64,000 bases of DNA from Terrisporobacter othiniensis (GTDB lineage Bacteria; Bacillota; Clostridia; Peptostreptococcales; Peptostreptococcaceae), in the NCBI RefSeq assembly GCF_000808015.1, contig NZ_JWHR01000115.1, positions 62,001-126,000 of the forward strand. Direction: 5' to 3'. The notes under the pieces were generated by a model. It was not told where the DNA came from, did no database searches, and saw only the letters and a program-made list of their open reading frames with translations. Positions 26,145 through 35,554 of this stretch are shown in pieces (the first letter of the stretch is position 1; each line of letters starts with the position of its first letter). The position numbers and the translations under genes were made by a program.

Positions 26145-27095
26145 TTATATAAAATTAAGTCCAGGTTTCATCATAAAGATACCTAGTACAATAATTAAAA
26201 CTCCGGCATATTTGTATATTTTTTCGTTGAATGATTTACTCATTCTAGATGAAATATAAGCAAATGATAACATAATAGGAAGTGTTCCTAAGGAAAATAC
26301 AAACATGGATGAAGCTCCCATTATAAAGCTCCCACTAGAGAGAGCATATAGTTGCATGGTTTGCAGAGGTCCACATGGTAAAAAACCACTTAAATAACCT
26401 ACGATGAATGGATTTTTATGATTATTTACACATGTACTTTTTTTAAAAAATATAGGAAGTCTAATATTATTAAATATTTTAATTCCAATCATATGAAGTC
26501 CAGAAATTATCATAAAAATGCCGGCAACTATTTTAATAAAGCTTTGGATTTGTATAGTAGAAGAAAAAATTGAACCAAGAGCACCAACAATTCCACCAAT
26601 AATAGTATAAGAGAGTATACGCCCACTATTGTAAAGTAGGGCAATTTTAAAAGATGACTTTTTATCACTTATATTATCCTTTCTATTTATAGTTTGTGTA
26701 AGTAAAATTCCTCCACACATTCCAACGCAATGAAAGGATGTAAAAAATCCTAGTATAAGTAACATAATAAAAGAAGTTTCAATACTAGTGAAAGAGTCAA
26801 TTGATCCTGTTAAAGGATTATTTCCCAGGAAAAACATAGATATTACTACAATACTTAGACATAAAACTTTTATTAACATATTGTTATTTGATGAAAAACC
26901 AGAATTTTTAATAGCTAATTTAATTTTATCATCATTACATAGTTCATTTTCATAAGTAACGATAACCATAGAGTTTTTATGATCAGCATTTATATTTATA
27001 ATACCTTGTAACTTATTAATTTCTTCTTCAACAACCGCTTCGCAGGAATGACATTTCATTCCATAAACATCAAAAAATTTCGTGATCTTACTCAT
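26145..27095 (-). CDS. HMA domain fused to TauE/SafE-type membrane domain
   Basis: A 316-residue membrane protein. Residues 1-70 are a heavy-metal-associated domain with GMKCHSCEAVVEEEI. One hydrophobic segment then leads to a six-helix TauE/SafE or UreH/CcdA-like domain with FHCVGMCGGILL and GFLPCGPLQTM, whose conserved cysteines are typical of metal or reductant transport. It is divergent from a two-component system and near CopA, and the HMA domain points to copper. It may export copper or support metalation of extracytoplasmic proteins; direction is not certain. Confidence 0.8.
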   Translation of the reverse strand: MSKITKFFDVYGMKCHSCEAVVEEEINKLQGIININADHKNSMVIVTYENELCNDDKIKLAIKNSGFSSNNNMLIKVLCLSIVVISMFFLGNNPLTGSIDSFTSIETSFIMLLILGFFTSFHCVGMCGGILLTQTINRKDNISDKKSSFKIALLYNSGRILSYTIIGGIVGALGSIFSSTIQIQSFIKIVAGIFMIISGLHMIGIKIFNNIRLPIFFKKSTCVNNHKNPFIVGYLSGFLPCGPLQTMQLYALSSGSFIMGASSMFVFSLGTLPIMLSFAYISSRMSKSFNEKIYKYAGVLIIVLGIFMMKPGLNFI

Positions 27096-27191
27096 AGTTT
27101 TACCTCAATATTAAATAAGTTTATATCATGTATATTATATTCTAAAATTATGAAAAAATAATGAAGAATAGAAATATTTAAATTTAAAAAA

Positions 27192-27224
27192 TTCATAAAG
27201 AATATATAATTTTATGTTATTGTA
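27192..27224 (+). promoter_or_regulatory. Regulator box upstream of the copper two-component system
   Basis: TTCATAAAG at 27192-27200 and TGTTATTGTA at 27215-27224 recur in the same order upstream of copA (29039-29068). They are probable binding sites of the response regulator encoded at 27254, which would autoregulate. Confidence 0.4.
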
Positions 27225-27253
27225 AATTTATAAGGAAATTTTTAGGAGGAATT

Positions 27254-27922
27254 ATGTTTAATATATTACTAGTAGATGATGAAAAAAAAATAACAGAAGT
27301 TGTAAAAGCTTATTTAGATAAAGAAGGTTATAATACTTTTGTAGCTCATGATGGTAATGAGGCATTAAATTTATTTCATAATAATGAGTTTGATTTAGTA
27401 ATCTTAGATAGAATGTTACCAGACATAAGCGGTGAGGAAATTTGTGAAAAAATTAGAGAGACATCTTTAGTGCATATAATAATGTTAACAGCAAAAACTG
27501 AAGACGAAGATAAAATAGATGGATTTAACGTTGGATGTGATGATTATATTTGTAAACCATTTAATGTGAAAGAATTAGTTTTAAGAGTGAAGGCTGTGTT
27601 CAGAAAAATGAAAAAAGACGAAATTATAAAAGCTGGTGATGAAATAGAGATTAATACTTTATCACATGAAGTTAAAATAAGAGGAAATGATGTAAGTTTA
27701 ACAAATACAGAATATAAGCTGCTATTATTATTTGTAAATAATAAAAAGAAAATTTTTACTAGAGAAGAATTACTAGAGCTAGTTACGGATGATTATTATG
27801 AAAAACTTGATAGAATTATAGATGCCCATATTAAAAATTTAAGACAAAAAATAGAAGAAGATACGAAAAAGCCAAAAATAATACAAACAGTATATGGAGT
27901 GGGGTATAAATTTGGAATTTAA
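27254..27922 (+). CDS. OmpR-family response regulator
   Basis: A 222-residue regulator. The receiver domain has DDEKK acidic residues, phospho-acceptor Asp in VILDRMLP (about 52), TAKTEDEDK and Lys in CKPF. The C-terminal winged helix ends RIIDAHIKNLRQKIE...IQTVYGVGYKF. It overlaps the sensor kinase gene that follows. Its position between an HMA-TauE gene and copA suggests copper or envelope metal-stress control (CusR/CopR-like). Confidence 0.9.
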   Translation: MFNILLVDDEKKITEVVKAYLDKEGYNTFVAHDGNEALNLFHNNEFDLVILDRMLPDISGEEICEKIRETSLVHIIMLTAKTEDEDKIDGFNVGCDDYICKPFNVKELVLRVKAVFRKMKKDEIIKAGDEIEINTLSHEVKIRGNDVSLTNTEYKLLLLFVNNKKKIFTREELLELVTDDYYEKLDRIIDAHIKNLRQKIEEDTKKPKIIQTVYGVGYKFGI

Positions 27923-29015
27923 TAAGAAAAAATTAAATCTTAATAAGAAGTTAATATTTTATTTAGCAATGGTAATGATATGCATAATCGTTATCATGGC
28001 TGTAAGCGTAAATCTATCAGTGGAAAAGAAAACTATTTATTATTCTTCAAATATGGTTGAATTATCTAAACAATCCTTAATTAAAAGTAGAGTTCTGTTT
28101 TTACGAGATGTGAAGAACGTAATTATAGGAATATCTTTACTTATGATTATAGTTGTAATATCTATTTCTATCTTTTTATCCCAAAAGATTTCAAAGCCTA
28201 TAATTGTTGTGTCAAAAATGACAGATTTTATAAAGCATGGGGGGTATGATCAGACTTTAGAATATGAAAGTTCTATTGTGGAGATAGATAATTTAATAAA
28301 CTCAATTAATGAGCTCTCAAAAGAGCTATATAAAATGGAGGAAATGAGAAAAAAATTAACTTCTGATATTTCTCATGAACTTAGAACACCTTTAACAAGT
28401 ATTCAAACACACTTGGAGGCAATGATAGATGGAGTATGGGAGCCATCACCAGAAAGATTAAATAGTGTAAATGAAGAAGTAATTAGACTTAGTCATTTAG
28501 TGAATCAATTAAAGAATCTTGCTAAATATGATAATGAAAAAAATAAATTGCAAATAAGTGAAGTTGATTTAAAACAATTAATTAAAAATATTATATATAA
28601 TAATCAAAGTTTTGCATTTGAGAAAAATATAAAAATAGAGTATTACTTGGAAGAAATTATAGCAAAAGTAGATAAAGAAAAAATATCTCAAGTAATAGTT
28701 AATTTAATATCAAATGCCATAAGATATACTAATTGTAATTGTAAAATAGAAGGGAAAATTGTTATTAGACTATATAAAGAGAATGATTTTATTAAAATAA
28801 ATATAAAAGATAATGGTATAGGAATTCCAAAGGAAAGTTTAGATTATATTTTTGAAAGGTTTTATAGAGTAGATAAGTCAAGATGTAGAAATACAGGAGG
28901 GACTGGAGTTGGACTAACTATATGTAAATCTATAATTGACTTACATAAGGGTAAAATAGAAGTAAAAAGTGAAATAAATGAAGGAAGTGAATTTATAATT
29001 ACACTTCCTAGTTAA
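27912..29015 (+). CDS. Sensor histidine kinase
   Basis: About 367 residues. It has two membrane helices (about 11-33 and 67-90) with a short extracytoplasmic loop between them, then HAMP, HisKA with SDISHELRTPLTS and HATPase_c with NLISNAIRYT, DNGIGIP and GGTGVGLTI. The short sensor loop suggests it senses within or next to the membrane. I prefer a TTG start at 27912, seven bases after GTGGGG. An in-frame ATG at 27894 would start within the regulator's last codons without a well-placed SD. It overlaps the regulator by 11 bases. Confidence 0.88.
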   Translation: MEFNKKKLNLNKKLIFYLAMVMICIIVIMAVSVNLSVEKKTIYYSSNMVELSKQSLIKSRVLFLRDVKNVIIGISLLMIIVVISISIFLSQKISKPIIVVSKMTDFIKHGGYDQTLEYESSIVEIDNLINSINELSKELYKMEEMRKKLTSDISHELRTPLTSIQTHLEAMIDGVWEPSPERLNSVNEEVIRLSHLVNQLKNLAKYDNEKNKLQISEVDLKQLIKNIIYNNQSFAFEKNIKIEYYLEEIIAKVDKEKISQVIVNLISNAIRYTNCNCKIEGKIVIRLYKENDFIKINIKDNGIGIPKESLDYIFERFYRVDKSRCRNTGGTGVGLTICKSIIDLHKGKIEVKSEINEGSEFIITLPS

Positions 29016-29027
29016 AAATTTTAATCT

Positions 29028-29068
29028 TCATAAAATATTCATAAAGTTATTGTAGGATGTTATTGTAG
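29028..29068 (+). promoter_or_regulatory. Operator-like repeats upstream of copA
   Basis: TTCATAAAATA (29028-29038) is followed in tandem by TTCATAAAGTT (29039-29049), an 11-bp direct repeat. TGTTATTGTA follows at 29059-29068. TTCATAAAG and TGTTATTGTA are shared with the region upstream of the response regulator. Confidence 0.45.
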
Positions 29069-29110
29069 TAAGATAAATAGAATAAAAATGACTTATGAAA
29101 GGAGAAAATC

Positions 29111-31594
29111 ATGGATACAAAAATGAATGTTGATGATATAAAAATAACTGGAATGACATGTGCATCTTGTGCAAAAGCTGTAGAAAGAGCTGTAAAAAAA
29201 TTAGATTCAAGTGTAGAGGCTAATGTGAATATGGCAACAGAAAAACTAAGTATATCTTATGATAAGGATAAAGTTAAAGATGAAGATATACAAAAAGCCA
29301 TAGAAAAAGCTGGCTTTGGAGTAATAAAAGAAGTAGAAAATAAGGAAGTTATAATCCCAATTGGAGGAATGACATGTGCATCATGCGTCAAAGCAGTGGA
29401 AAGAGCTGTAAAGAAGATAGATGGTGTAGAAAATATTCAAGTAAACTTGGCCACAGAAAAAGCATCTATTTCATATAAAGCAGAAAAAGTAAAATTATAT
29501 GAGATAAAAGGTGCTATAGAAAAAGCTGGATTTAAAGTTCTTGAGATGGAAAAAAAGCAAAGTGTTGATGAAGACAAGATAAGAAAAGAAAAAGAGATGA
29601 ATACATTGCTTGTTAAATTTATAATATCAGCTATATTTGCTGTTCCTTTATTCTACATAGCCATGGGAACTATGATACCAGCACCAATTGGACCATTACC
29701 AGTACCAGAAATAATAAATCCTAATGTTAATCCATTAAACTTTGCATTAGTTCAATTGTTTTTAACTATACCAATAATTATAGCTGGAAATAAGTTTTTC
29801 TATAAGGGAGTTAAATCTATGGTAGCTAAAGCACCTACAATGGATTCTTTAATTACAATAGGATCAAGTGCAGCTCTTATATATAGCTTATATTCACTAT
29901 ATTTAGTAGCTAATGGTGATGCAATGGCTGTACATCATATGTATTTTGAAAGTGCTGGTGTAATAATTACCCTTGTATTGCTTGGAAAATACTTTGAATC
30001 TCGTGCAAAAGGTAAAACAGGTGAAGCTATTAAAAAATTAATTGGACTTAGTCCAAAGACAGCAATAATAATTAAAAATGATAAAGAGATAGAAATGCCA
30101 ATAGAAGAGGTTGAAGTTGGAGATATTATAATAGTTAAACCAGGTTCTAAGATACCTGTAGATGGTATTGTTATAGAAGGTCATACTTCAGTTGATGAAT
30201 CAATGTTAACAGGAGAAAGTATACCTGTAGAAAAAAATGTTGGTAGTTCAGTAGTAGGCGCTAGTATAAATAAAAATGGTACTATAAGATTTAGAGCTGA
30301 AAAAGTAGGTAGTGATACAGCAATATCTCAAATAATTAAATTAGTAGAAGATGCTCAAGGTTCAAAGGCACCAATAGCAAAACTTGCTGATATAATTGCA
30401 GGATATTTTGTACCAGTAGTTGTTGTAATAGCCATAGTTTCAGGACTTGCTTGGTTTATAGCTGGTAAAGGAACAGTATTCTCACTAACAGTATTTATCG
30501 CTGTTTTAGTCATAGCTTGTCCTTGTGCATTGGGACTTGCAACACCAACGGCTATAATGGTTGGTACAGGTAAAGGTGCAGAAAATGGTATTTTAATCAA
30601 GGGTGGAGAAGCTTTAGAGACTACCCATAAAATTAACACCATAGTATTTGATAAAACAGGTACAATTACAGAAGGTAAACCTGTAGTTACAGATATAATA
30701 ACTTACGGAGAAATTACAGAAGAAGAGTTGATAAAAGTAGCAGCAAGTGCAGAAAAATCTTCAGAGCATCCTTTAGGAGAAGCTATAGTCAGAGATTGTG
30801 AAGAAAAAAATCTTGAGTTTTACAAATTAGATAAATTTATGGCAGTACCAGGTTATGGTATTGAAGTTGTCATAAATGGAAGTGATATTTTACTTGGAAA
30901 CAAGAAATTGATGAATAGCAAAAATATAGATCTTGTAGATTTAGAAGAAACATATGATAGACTTGCCAGTGAAGGTAAGACACCGATGTATATTGGAATT
31001 AATAATAAAATAGCTGGTATAATAGCTGTTGCTGATGTTGTTAAAGAAAATAGTGCAAAAGCTATCAAAAAGCTTCATGATATGGGAATAGAAGTTGTCA
31101 TGATTACTGGAGATAATAAAAAGACAGCAGCGGCAATAGCCAACCAAGTTGGAATAGATAGGGTTTTAGCAGAAGTTTTACCTCAGGATAAATCAATTGA
31201 AGTTAAAAAGCTTCAAGAAGAGGGAAAATTCGTTGCCATGGTTGGTGATGGAATTAATGACGCACCAGCTTTAGCTCAAGCAGATATAGGTATAGCCATA
31301 GGAAGCGGTACTGATGTGGCGATGGAATCTGCTGATATAGTTTTAATGAGAAGTGATTTACTAGATGTACCAACTGCTATAAGGCTTAGCAAAAGTACAA
31401 TGACAAATATTAAAGAAAATTTATTCTGGGCATTTGGTTATAATGTAATAGGTATACCAGTGGCAGCTGGGGTTTTATACTTATTTGGTGGACCTCTTTT
31501 AAATCCAGTAATAGCAGCTCTTGCTATGGCATTTAGTTCAACATCGGTTTTATTAAATGCATTGAGATTAAAAAGATTTAAGGTAGAAAAATAA
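29111..31594 (+). CDS. copA: Copper-exporting P1B-type ATPase
   Basis: An 827-residue heavy-metal pump. Two N-terminal HMA domains ([12 protein letters not shown] near 14 and [12 protein letters not shown] near 83) precede eight membrane helices with the CPC metal site in [14 protein letters not shown], phosphorylation motif DKTGT, HP motif [12 protein letters not shown] in LTGES and [13 protein letters not shown] with two GMTCASC domains identifies Cu(I)-ATPases. It probably exports copper across the membrane. Start ATG after AAAGGAG. Directly downstream of the two-component system. Confidence 0.96.
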   Translation: MDTKMNVDDIKITGMTCASCAKAVERAVKKLDSSVEANVNMATEKLSISYDKDKVKDEDIQKAIEKAGFGVIKEVENKEVIIPIGGMTCASCVKAVERAVKKIDGVENIQVNLATEKASISYKAEKVKLYEIKGAIEKAGFKVLEMEKKQSVDEDKIRKEKEMNTLLVKFIISAIFAVPLFYIAMGTMIPAPIGPLPVPEIINPNVNPLNFALVQLFLTIPIIIAGNKFFYKGVKSMVAKAPTMDSLITIGSSAALIYSLYSLYLVANGDAMAVHHMYFESAGVIITLVLLGKYFESRAKGKTGEAIKKLIGLSPKTAIIIKNDKEIEMPIEEVEVGDIIIVKPGSKIPVDGIVIEGHTSVDESMLTGESIPVEKNVGSSVVGASINKNGTIRFRAEKVGSDTAISQIIKLVEDAQGSKAPIAKLADIIAGYFVPVVVVIAIVSGLAWFIAGKGTVFSLTVFIAVLVIACPCALGLATPTAIMVGTGKGAENGILIKGGEALETTHKINTIVFDKTGTITEGKPVVTDIITYGEITEEELIKVAASAEKSSEHPLGEAIVRDCEEKNLEFYKLDKFMAVPGYGIEVVINGSDILLGNKKLMNSKNIDLVDLEETYDRLASEGKTPMYIGINNKIAGIIAVADVVKENSAKAIKKLHDMGIEVVMITGDNKKTAAAIANQVGIDRVLAEVLPQDKSIEVKKLQEEGKFVAMVGDGINDAPALAQADIGIAIGSGTDVAMESADIVLMRSDLLDVPTAIRLSKSTMTNIKENLFWAFGYNVIGIPVAAGVLYLFGGPLLNPVIAALAMAFSSTSVLLNALRLKRFKVEK

Positions 31595-31600
31595 AATAAA

Positions 31601-31643
31601 GTATAAATGGCTAATCTAATTTTAGATTAGCCATTTATACTTT
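31601..31643 (+). terminator. copA terminator
   Basis: The perfect stem GTATAAATGGCTAATCTAA pairs with its complement and is followed by TTT. The near-symmetrical arms also allow function on the minus strand. Confidence 0.85.
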
Positions 31644-31987
31644 AAAAAAGCGGAGGAATAATTCTAAAGTATGTAATAGATGAAAGTACAGCGTTTTGTA
31701 TTATAGTGTTAAACTATTTACAGTCATAAATATCTTCTTAAATATCATCGATTATCCAATCTAGACAACAATCATTGTCATAAGTAGCTACATATAGAAA
31801 TAAGTTCATTAAAATTATATAAGATATAAGTACAATTTAAGGTTTTAACCTCTTACACCAATATATTACTTAATAAGTGTAATATATTGGTGTAAGAGGT
31901 TATAAGGGTTATTATATTTTTTATTATTATGTATAATAGATACTAGAAGGTATTTTAAAGAATATAAAAGGAAAATAGGAGAAAATT
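31644..31987. other. Intergenic region between copA and the VOC gene
   Basis: No confident gene. A 23-codon minus-strand reading frame at 31738-31809 (ending DNDCCLDWIIDDI) looks protein-like and may be a relic. The main structure is the long inverted repeat at 31846-31902, listed separately. Confidence 0.35.
31846..31902. repeat. Perfect 24-bp inverted repeat with 9-base loop
   Basis: The arms 31846-31869 and 31879-31902 are exactly complementary over 24 bp, with the loop TTAATAAGT. There is no T-run to make a terminator on either strand. It lies about 85 bases before the VOC gene. Confidence 0.8.
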
Positions 31988-32395
31988 ATGAGCATAAAAA
32001 CAATACATCATGTATGTATTCAAACAGAAAATTATAAAGAGTCATTAAATTTTTATAAAAATATATTAGGATTTGTACTAATAAATGAGACAAAGAATTT
32101 TCATGGAAGAGAATATAATACCTGGCTAAAATTAGGTGACTTTATGATAGAATTACAAACACCTAAAAGTGGTAGTGAATTTAATAAATGGAATAATCTA
32201 AATGCAGGACCAGTACACATGGGATTTATAGTTGATAACGTAGAAGAAGAATATGAAAGAATAAAAAAATTAGGGTATACAGATTTTAAAGTTAAAAATG
32301 GAGAGATAGTTTATCAAGTAGAAGGGGAAAGTTTATTTAAAATAAAGGCTCCAGAAGGAACTGAAATAGAAATAAGAGATACTGACATTATATAG
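31988..32395 (+). CDS. VOC (glyoxalase/bleomycin-resistance) family protein
   Basis: A 135-residue single-domain pair of beta-alpha-beta-beta-beta units. Metal-ligand positions can be placed: His in IHHVCIQT (about 8), Glu in MIELQTP, His in AGPVHMGF (about 76) and Glu near EIEIRD. This suits a lactoylglutathione-lyase-like or methylmalonyl-CoA-epimerase-like enzyme; substrate unknown. Start ATG after AATAGGAGAA. Confidence 0.8.
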   Translation: MSIKTIHHVCIQTENYKESLNFYKNILGFVLINETKNFHGREYNTWLKLGDFMIELQTPKSGSEFNKWNNLNAGPVHMGFIVDNVEEEYERIKKLGYTDFKVKNGEIVYQVEGESLFKIKAPEGTEIEIRDTDII

Positions 32396-32397
32396 TA

Positions 32398-32431
32398 AAT
32401 AAGTGGAGACTAATATAGCTCTCCACTTATT
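32398..32431. terminator. Terminator of the VOC gene
   Basis: The stem AAATAAGTGGAGA / TCTCCACTTATTT lies between convergent genes and can serve both. Confidence 0.8.
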
Positions 32432-32456
32432 TGTTTATAGACTTTTATAAGTATAT

Positions 32457-32774
32457 TTATTCGTGTTTAAATGTAGAACAGCTAGTTTCTGTATAAATAT
32501 TAGCATTTGATCCATTTACACTAATATTTTCAGCAGTACAAGCTAAATTTCTATTATATACACAAGTTTTAACTGTACAAACTAGAGCATCACATGGACC
32601 ACAAGCATTTGTATTATTAGTTAAAGTTGAATAATTTTTTGCATCAAGGAAGTTTCCACAGCAAGTACTACATGATTCTTTTGCTGAACCTCCAGTAATA
32701 TTAACTATATTAGAATAACAAGTATTAGATTTGTTATGAGAACAATTAGATACATTACAATTAATTTTAGTCAT
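32457..32774 (-). CDS. DUF1540 protein with two Cys-rich repeats
   Basis: A 105-residue protein made of two copies of the DUF1540 unit: CNVSNCSHN...CYSN (about 4-18) and CTVKTCVYN...CTAEN (about 66-82), each followed by CSTC- or CSTF-type cysteines. DUF1540 proteins are common in Firmicutes and may bind metal; function is unknown. It starts 11 bases after the rubrerythrin stop and is probably co-transcribed with it, which hints at a redox or metal role. Confidence 0.82.
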   Translation of the reverse strand: MTKINCNVSNCSHNKSNTCYSNIVNITGGSAKESCSTCCGNFLDAKNYSTLTNNTNACGPCDALVCTVKTCVYNRNLACTAENISVNGSNANIYTETSCSTFKHE

Positions 32775-32785
32775 TTGAAAACCTC

Positions 32786-33331
32786 CTATTTAGAAAAATA
32801 TCTATCTAATAAACCTTTGAAAGCTCTACCATGTCTAGCTTCATCTTTACACATTTCATGAACTGTATCATGTATAGCGTCTAAGTTTTGTTTTTTAGCA
32901 AGAGTAGCTAATTCTTTTTTACCAGAACAAGCTCCAAACTCAGCTTCAACTCTAGCTGATAAATTTTGTTTAGTACTAGGATATACTACTTCTCCTAATA
33001 TCTCGGCAAATTTAGAAGCATGTTCAGCTTCTTCCCATGCTATTCTCTTATAAGCTTCAGCGACTTCAGGGTATCCTTCGCGGTCAGCTTGTCTACTCAT
33101 GGCAATATACATTCCAACCTCTGTACATTCACCCATGAAGTTTGCTCTTAGACCTTCTATTATTTCTGTGTCTATATCTTTTGCTATGCCTATTCTATGT
33201 TCGTCAGCCCATACCATTTCATCTTGTGCTTCTACGAATTTGTCTGCTCCAACTTTACAAATTGGGCAAACTTCCGGTGGAGCATCTCCTTCATGTATGT
33301 ATCCACAAACAGTACAAATAAATTTTTTCAT
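32786..33331 (-). CDS. rbr: Reverse rubrerythrin (NADH peroxidase type)
   Basis: A 181-residue peroxide-scavenging protein with the rubredoxin domain first. The iron site is CTVCGY...CPICKVG (residues 6-25). A ferritin-like diiron helical domain follows with Glu-rich helices including [12 protein letters not shown] and [13 protein letters not shown]. The domain order is the reverse of classical rubrerythrin and matches clostridial revRbr, which reduces H2O2 with NAD(P)H-derived electrons. Start ATG 33331 follows an AGGAGTG SD. Confidence 0.92.
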   Translation of the reverse strand: MKKFICTVCGYIHEGDAPPEVCPICKVGADKFVEAQDEMVWADEHRIGIAKDIDTEIIEGLRANFMGECTEVGMYIAMSRQADREGYPEVAEAYKRIAWEEAEHASKFAEILGEVVYPSTKQNLSARVEAEFGACSGKKELATLAKKQNLDAIHDTVHEMCKDEARHGRAFKGLLDRYFSK

Positions 33332-33549
33332 CTATTACACTCCTTTACTTATTTATGTAACAATTTTATTATTTTCATAAAAGAACTAATATATGCACTG
33401 AATAAATTAAAACTTACATAAGATGAATATAAATTTAATTGATAATAACTATGATTTTTAGTAATATGAGAAGGCGAAGTAAAATTGAATTTTTTGTGAG
33501 GATATATTTATATGAAAATTATTTATTAGATTAAGAAAATAAAAGTCAC

Positions 33550-34119
33550 TCAAATAAGATAAGTGGCTTGTATTTTATTTATACTATCATTATTTAATTC
33601 TTTTTTTAGGTTTTTTAAGTAGTTAGAAAACTCTACTTGTTCAGAGCTGTGATCAATATTTAAAGTATATTCTAGAGGAATCCATGTTGATAAAGGAGCC
33701 TCATTATGTTGTAATACAACTTCCATTTTGTCTAAAGCTTTATAAATTTTTGACTCTATGGTTTTTTGCTCATCCATTTCTATAAACAAATCTCTAACTT
33801 TTTTATTATAAGGATCAGGTAGAGAATCTATCCAAGAATATAATTTTTCGATTTCTATTTTTTCATGATTTTCAGTTTTGTTAAATGCAGGGATATCTCC
33901 TGTAAAGGCTTCACCCATATCATGAAAAATGCACATTTGAATTACCTTATTTATATCAGCTTGTGGGAATTCATCAGAAACAAAATATGCTAATAAAGAC
34001 AATCTCCAACTATGCTCTGCAACACTTTCTTGTCTAAGTGTAGAAGTCCAAGAATGTCTTGTGTAGTTTTTAAGATTTTCCGCTATACCCATAGTATCTA
34101 TTAATTTTCTAGTATCCAC
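33550..34119 (-). CDS. HD-domain phosphohydrolase, YfbR-like
   Basis: A 189-residue HD-superfamily metal phosphohydrolase. The metal-binding residues are His in VAEHSWRLS (about 34), HD in IFHDMGEAFTGD (about 67-68) and Asp in ALDKMEVVL (about 138). It resembles 5'-deoxynucleotidase YfbR and related HD_3 proteins that dephosphorylate deoxynucleotides. Start ATG 34119 after GGAGG. Confidence 0.83.
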   Translation of the reverse strand: MDTRKLIDTMGIAENLKNYTRHSWTSTLRQESVAEHSWRLSLLAYFVSDEFPQADINKVIQMCIFHDMGEAFTGDIPAFNKTENHEKIEIEKLYSWIDSLPDPYNKKVRDLFIEMDEQKTIESKIYKALDKMEVVLQHNEAPLSTWIPLEYTLNIDHSSEQVEFSNYLKNLKKELNNDSINKIQATYLI

Positions 34120-34202
34120 GTATTATTCCTCCAAGGTTTCTTAAATTTTAAATACACTTATAAAATAATTTAATATCTTATAATTATATTTAATATATAA
34201 AA

Positions 34203-34230
34203 AGGAGTAATAATTTAAATTATTACTCCT
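34203..34230 (-). terminator. Perfect 28-bp palindrome with minus-strand T-run
   Basis: AGGAGTAATAATTT is followed immediately by its exact complement, then on the minus strand by TTTTTATA. It looks like an intrinsic terminator for the minus-strand gene relic that ends at 34236. Confidence 0.65.
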
Positions 34231-34235
34231 AAATC

Positions 34236-34343
34236 TTATTTATAAATCTCTGGATTATAAAAAACTGTTTTATCAATACCACAATTTTTATAAGAGTGAT
34301 TTAAGCTACCATCAAATTTATATTTACTTTGTATGTTATTTTA
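34236..34343 (-). pseudogene. C-terminal relic of an unknown gene
   Basis: A minus-strand frame encodes about 35 residues with protein-like composition (DGSLNHSYKNCGIDKTVFYN, ending PEIYK) and stops at 34236, right before the palindromic terminator. No start codon or upstream continuation remains. Family not recognised. Confidence 0.45.
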
Positions 34344-34435
34344 TATATTTACTATATTATAATATATGATGTTATGATAAATCTATATAATTAAATATAG
34401 AAAAGATTTATTAAGATTTAATTCGAGTCAAATAA

Positions 34436-34699
34436 AGGTTTCTATGAATATAATATAGAAATAGATGCATTAGTAGGTGGTTTAGGTCAGGAAGTATAAG
34501 TAATAATTGATAAGACAGCAGATTTTGGTATGATTGCAAGAGAAGTAAAAAATGATCTTTATATGTTTACAGAAAAAATACCTGGAGATCGAAAACAGGG
34601 ATTATCCATTGCAAGATGTTTAAGCATTAAACCTAAAAGATTATTACTATATGAAACATACTATGTTTTGTATGTGAAAAATATCATTTTATTGACCTA
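34436..34699 (+). pseudogene. Degraded reading frame, possible ABC-ATPase fragment
   Basis: A plus-strand frame broken by a TAA at 34498 runs to a stop at 34699. The part GDRKQGLSIARCLSIKPKRL followed by LLYET recalls the signature-to-Walker-B stretch of ABC ATPases (GGQ.QR..IARAL...P..LL.DEP), but with key residues lost. No SD or intact start. The resemblance is weak. Confidence 0.35.
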
Positions 34700-34771
34700 A
34701 ACAAACTTTGAGTAAATAATATATTTAATGCATTGTAACTTAAAATTTATAAAAAGTGAGGAAATAATATC

Positions 34772-35242
34772 ATGATTAAGGTTGATATACCAGGAAGAGA
34801 AAGTTTAGAGTTGGATAATTTAGTTCTTGATTTTAATGGGACTATAGCTGTAGATGGAAGAATTTTAGAAAATATTAAGAAACCCTTAACTGAATTATCA
34901 AAATTAATAAATATATATGTGATTACAGCTGATACATACGGAGTGGCACAAGAAGAGTGCGAAAAATTAGACTTAAAAGTAATTACTATCCCAACTGGAT
35001 GTGCAGGAGTACATAAAAGTGAGTTAGTGAAGAAGTTAGGACAAAAGTATACTGCAGCAATTGGTAATGGATTTAATGATATAGAAATGTTTAAAAATGC
35101 TGAATTATCTGTGGCAGTTATTGAAGGAGAAGGCACTTGTAGTAAGCTTATAATTAATAGCGATATAGTAACTAGAAGTATAGGAGAGGCATTAAATTTA
35201 TTTTTAATTCCAAATCATATAAAAGCAGATTTACGATGGTAA
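34772..35242 (+). CDS. HAD-like protein related to the P-type ATPase P-domain
   Basis: A 156-residue soluble HAD-fold protein. Motif I is VLDFNGTIAVDG, where the second acidic residue of DxDGT is Asn. Later it has VITADTYG and NGFNDIEMFKNAELSVAVI, which parallels [10 protein letters not shown] and following sequence in P-type ATPases. Such stand-alone soluble P-domain-like proteins occur in archaea and Firmicutes; function is unknown. Start ATG after GTGAGG. Confidence 0.72.
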   Translation: MIKVDIPGRESLELDNLVLDFNGTIAVDGRILENIKKPLTELSKLINIYVITADTYGVAQEECEKLDLKVITIPTGCAGVHKSELVKKLGQKYTAAIGNGFNDIEMFKNAELSVAVIEGEGTCSKLIINSDIVTRSIGEALNLFLIPNHIKADLRW

Positions 35243-35316
35243 ATATAGTACAATATATTATAATGATATCCTGTAATATATATTTTTAGTCACTTTGTAT
35301 TTGGGAGGCAATATGA

Positions 35317-35502
35317 TTGAGTTCAAATAAGAAATTTTCAAGCAATAATTTTATTTTATTTCTATATATTTTATTTACAATTTTGTTTGTTGCTGTTTGG
35401 ATATATCAATTATTTATATCTAAACAGTATGCAATGGGAATAGTATTAACATTTTGGCAGGTTGTTTTTACAATAGCATATTTGTTTTTTGTAAAAGAGT
35501 AA
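35317..35502 (+). CDS. Small two-helix membrane protein
   Basis: A 61-residue hypothetical protein with two hydrophobic helices (about 13-32 and 38-58) and a Ser/Asn/Lys N-terminus. The start is TTG 35317, eight bases after GGGAGG. An ATG at 35312, closer to the SD, is in another frame and stops after five codons. It lies 52 bases before the SPFH gene on the same strand and may be its partner. Confidence 0.6.
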   Translation: MSSNKKFSSNNFILFLYILFTILFVAVWIYQLFISKQYAMGIVLTFWQVVFTIAYLFFVKE

Positions 35503-35554
35503 TAAAAGCAGAGTAAATTTACAGGATATCATTTAATTTTAAGGGGGTAAGATT

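Noticed and set aside
30355..31147. Minus-strand reading frames inside copA
   Set aside because: Antisense shadows of a well-supported ATPase gene with no SD or coding-like composition.
33332..33549. Plus-strand frames antisense to rubrerythrin and its upstream region
   Set aside because: They extend from the antisense of rubrerythrin into AT-rich DNA with no SD; no independent gene is supported.
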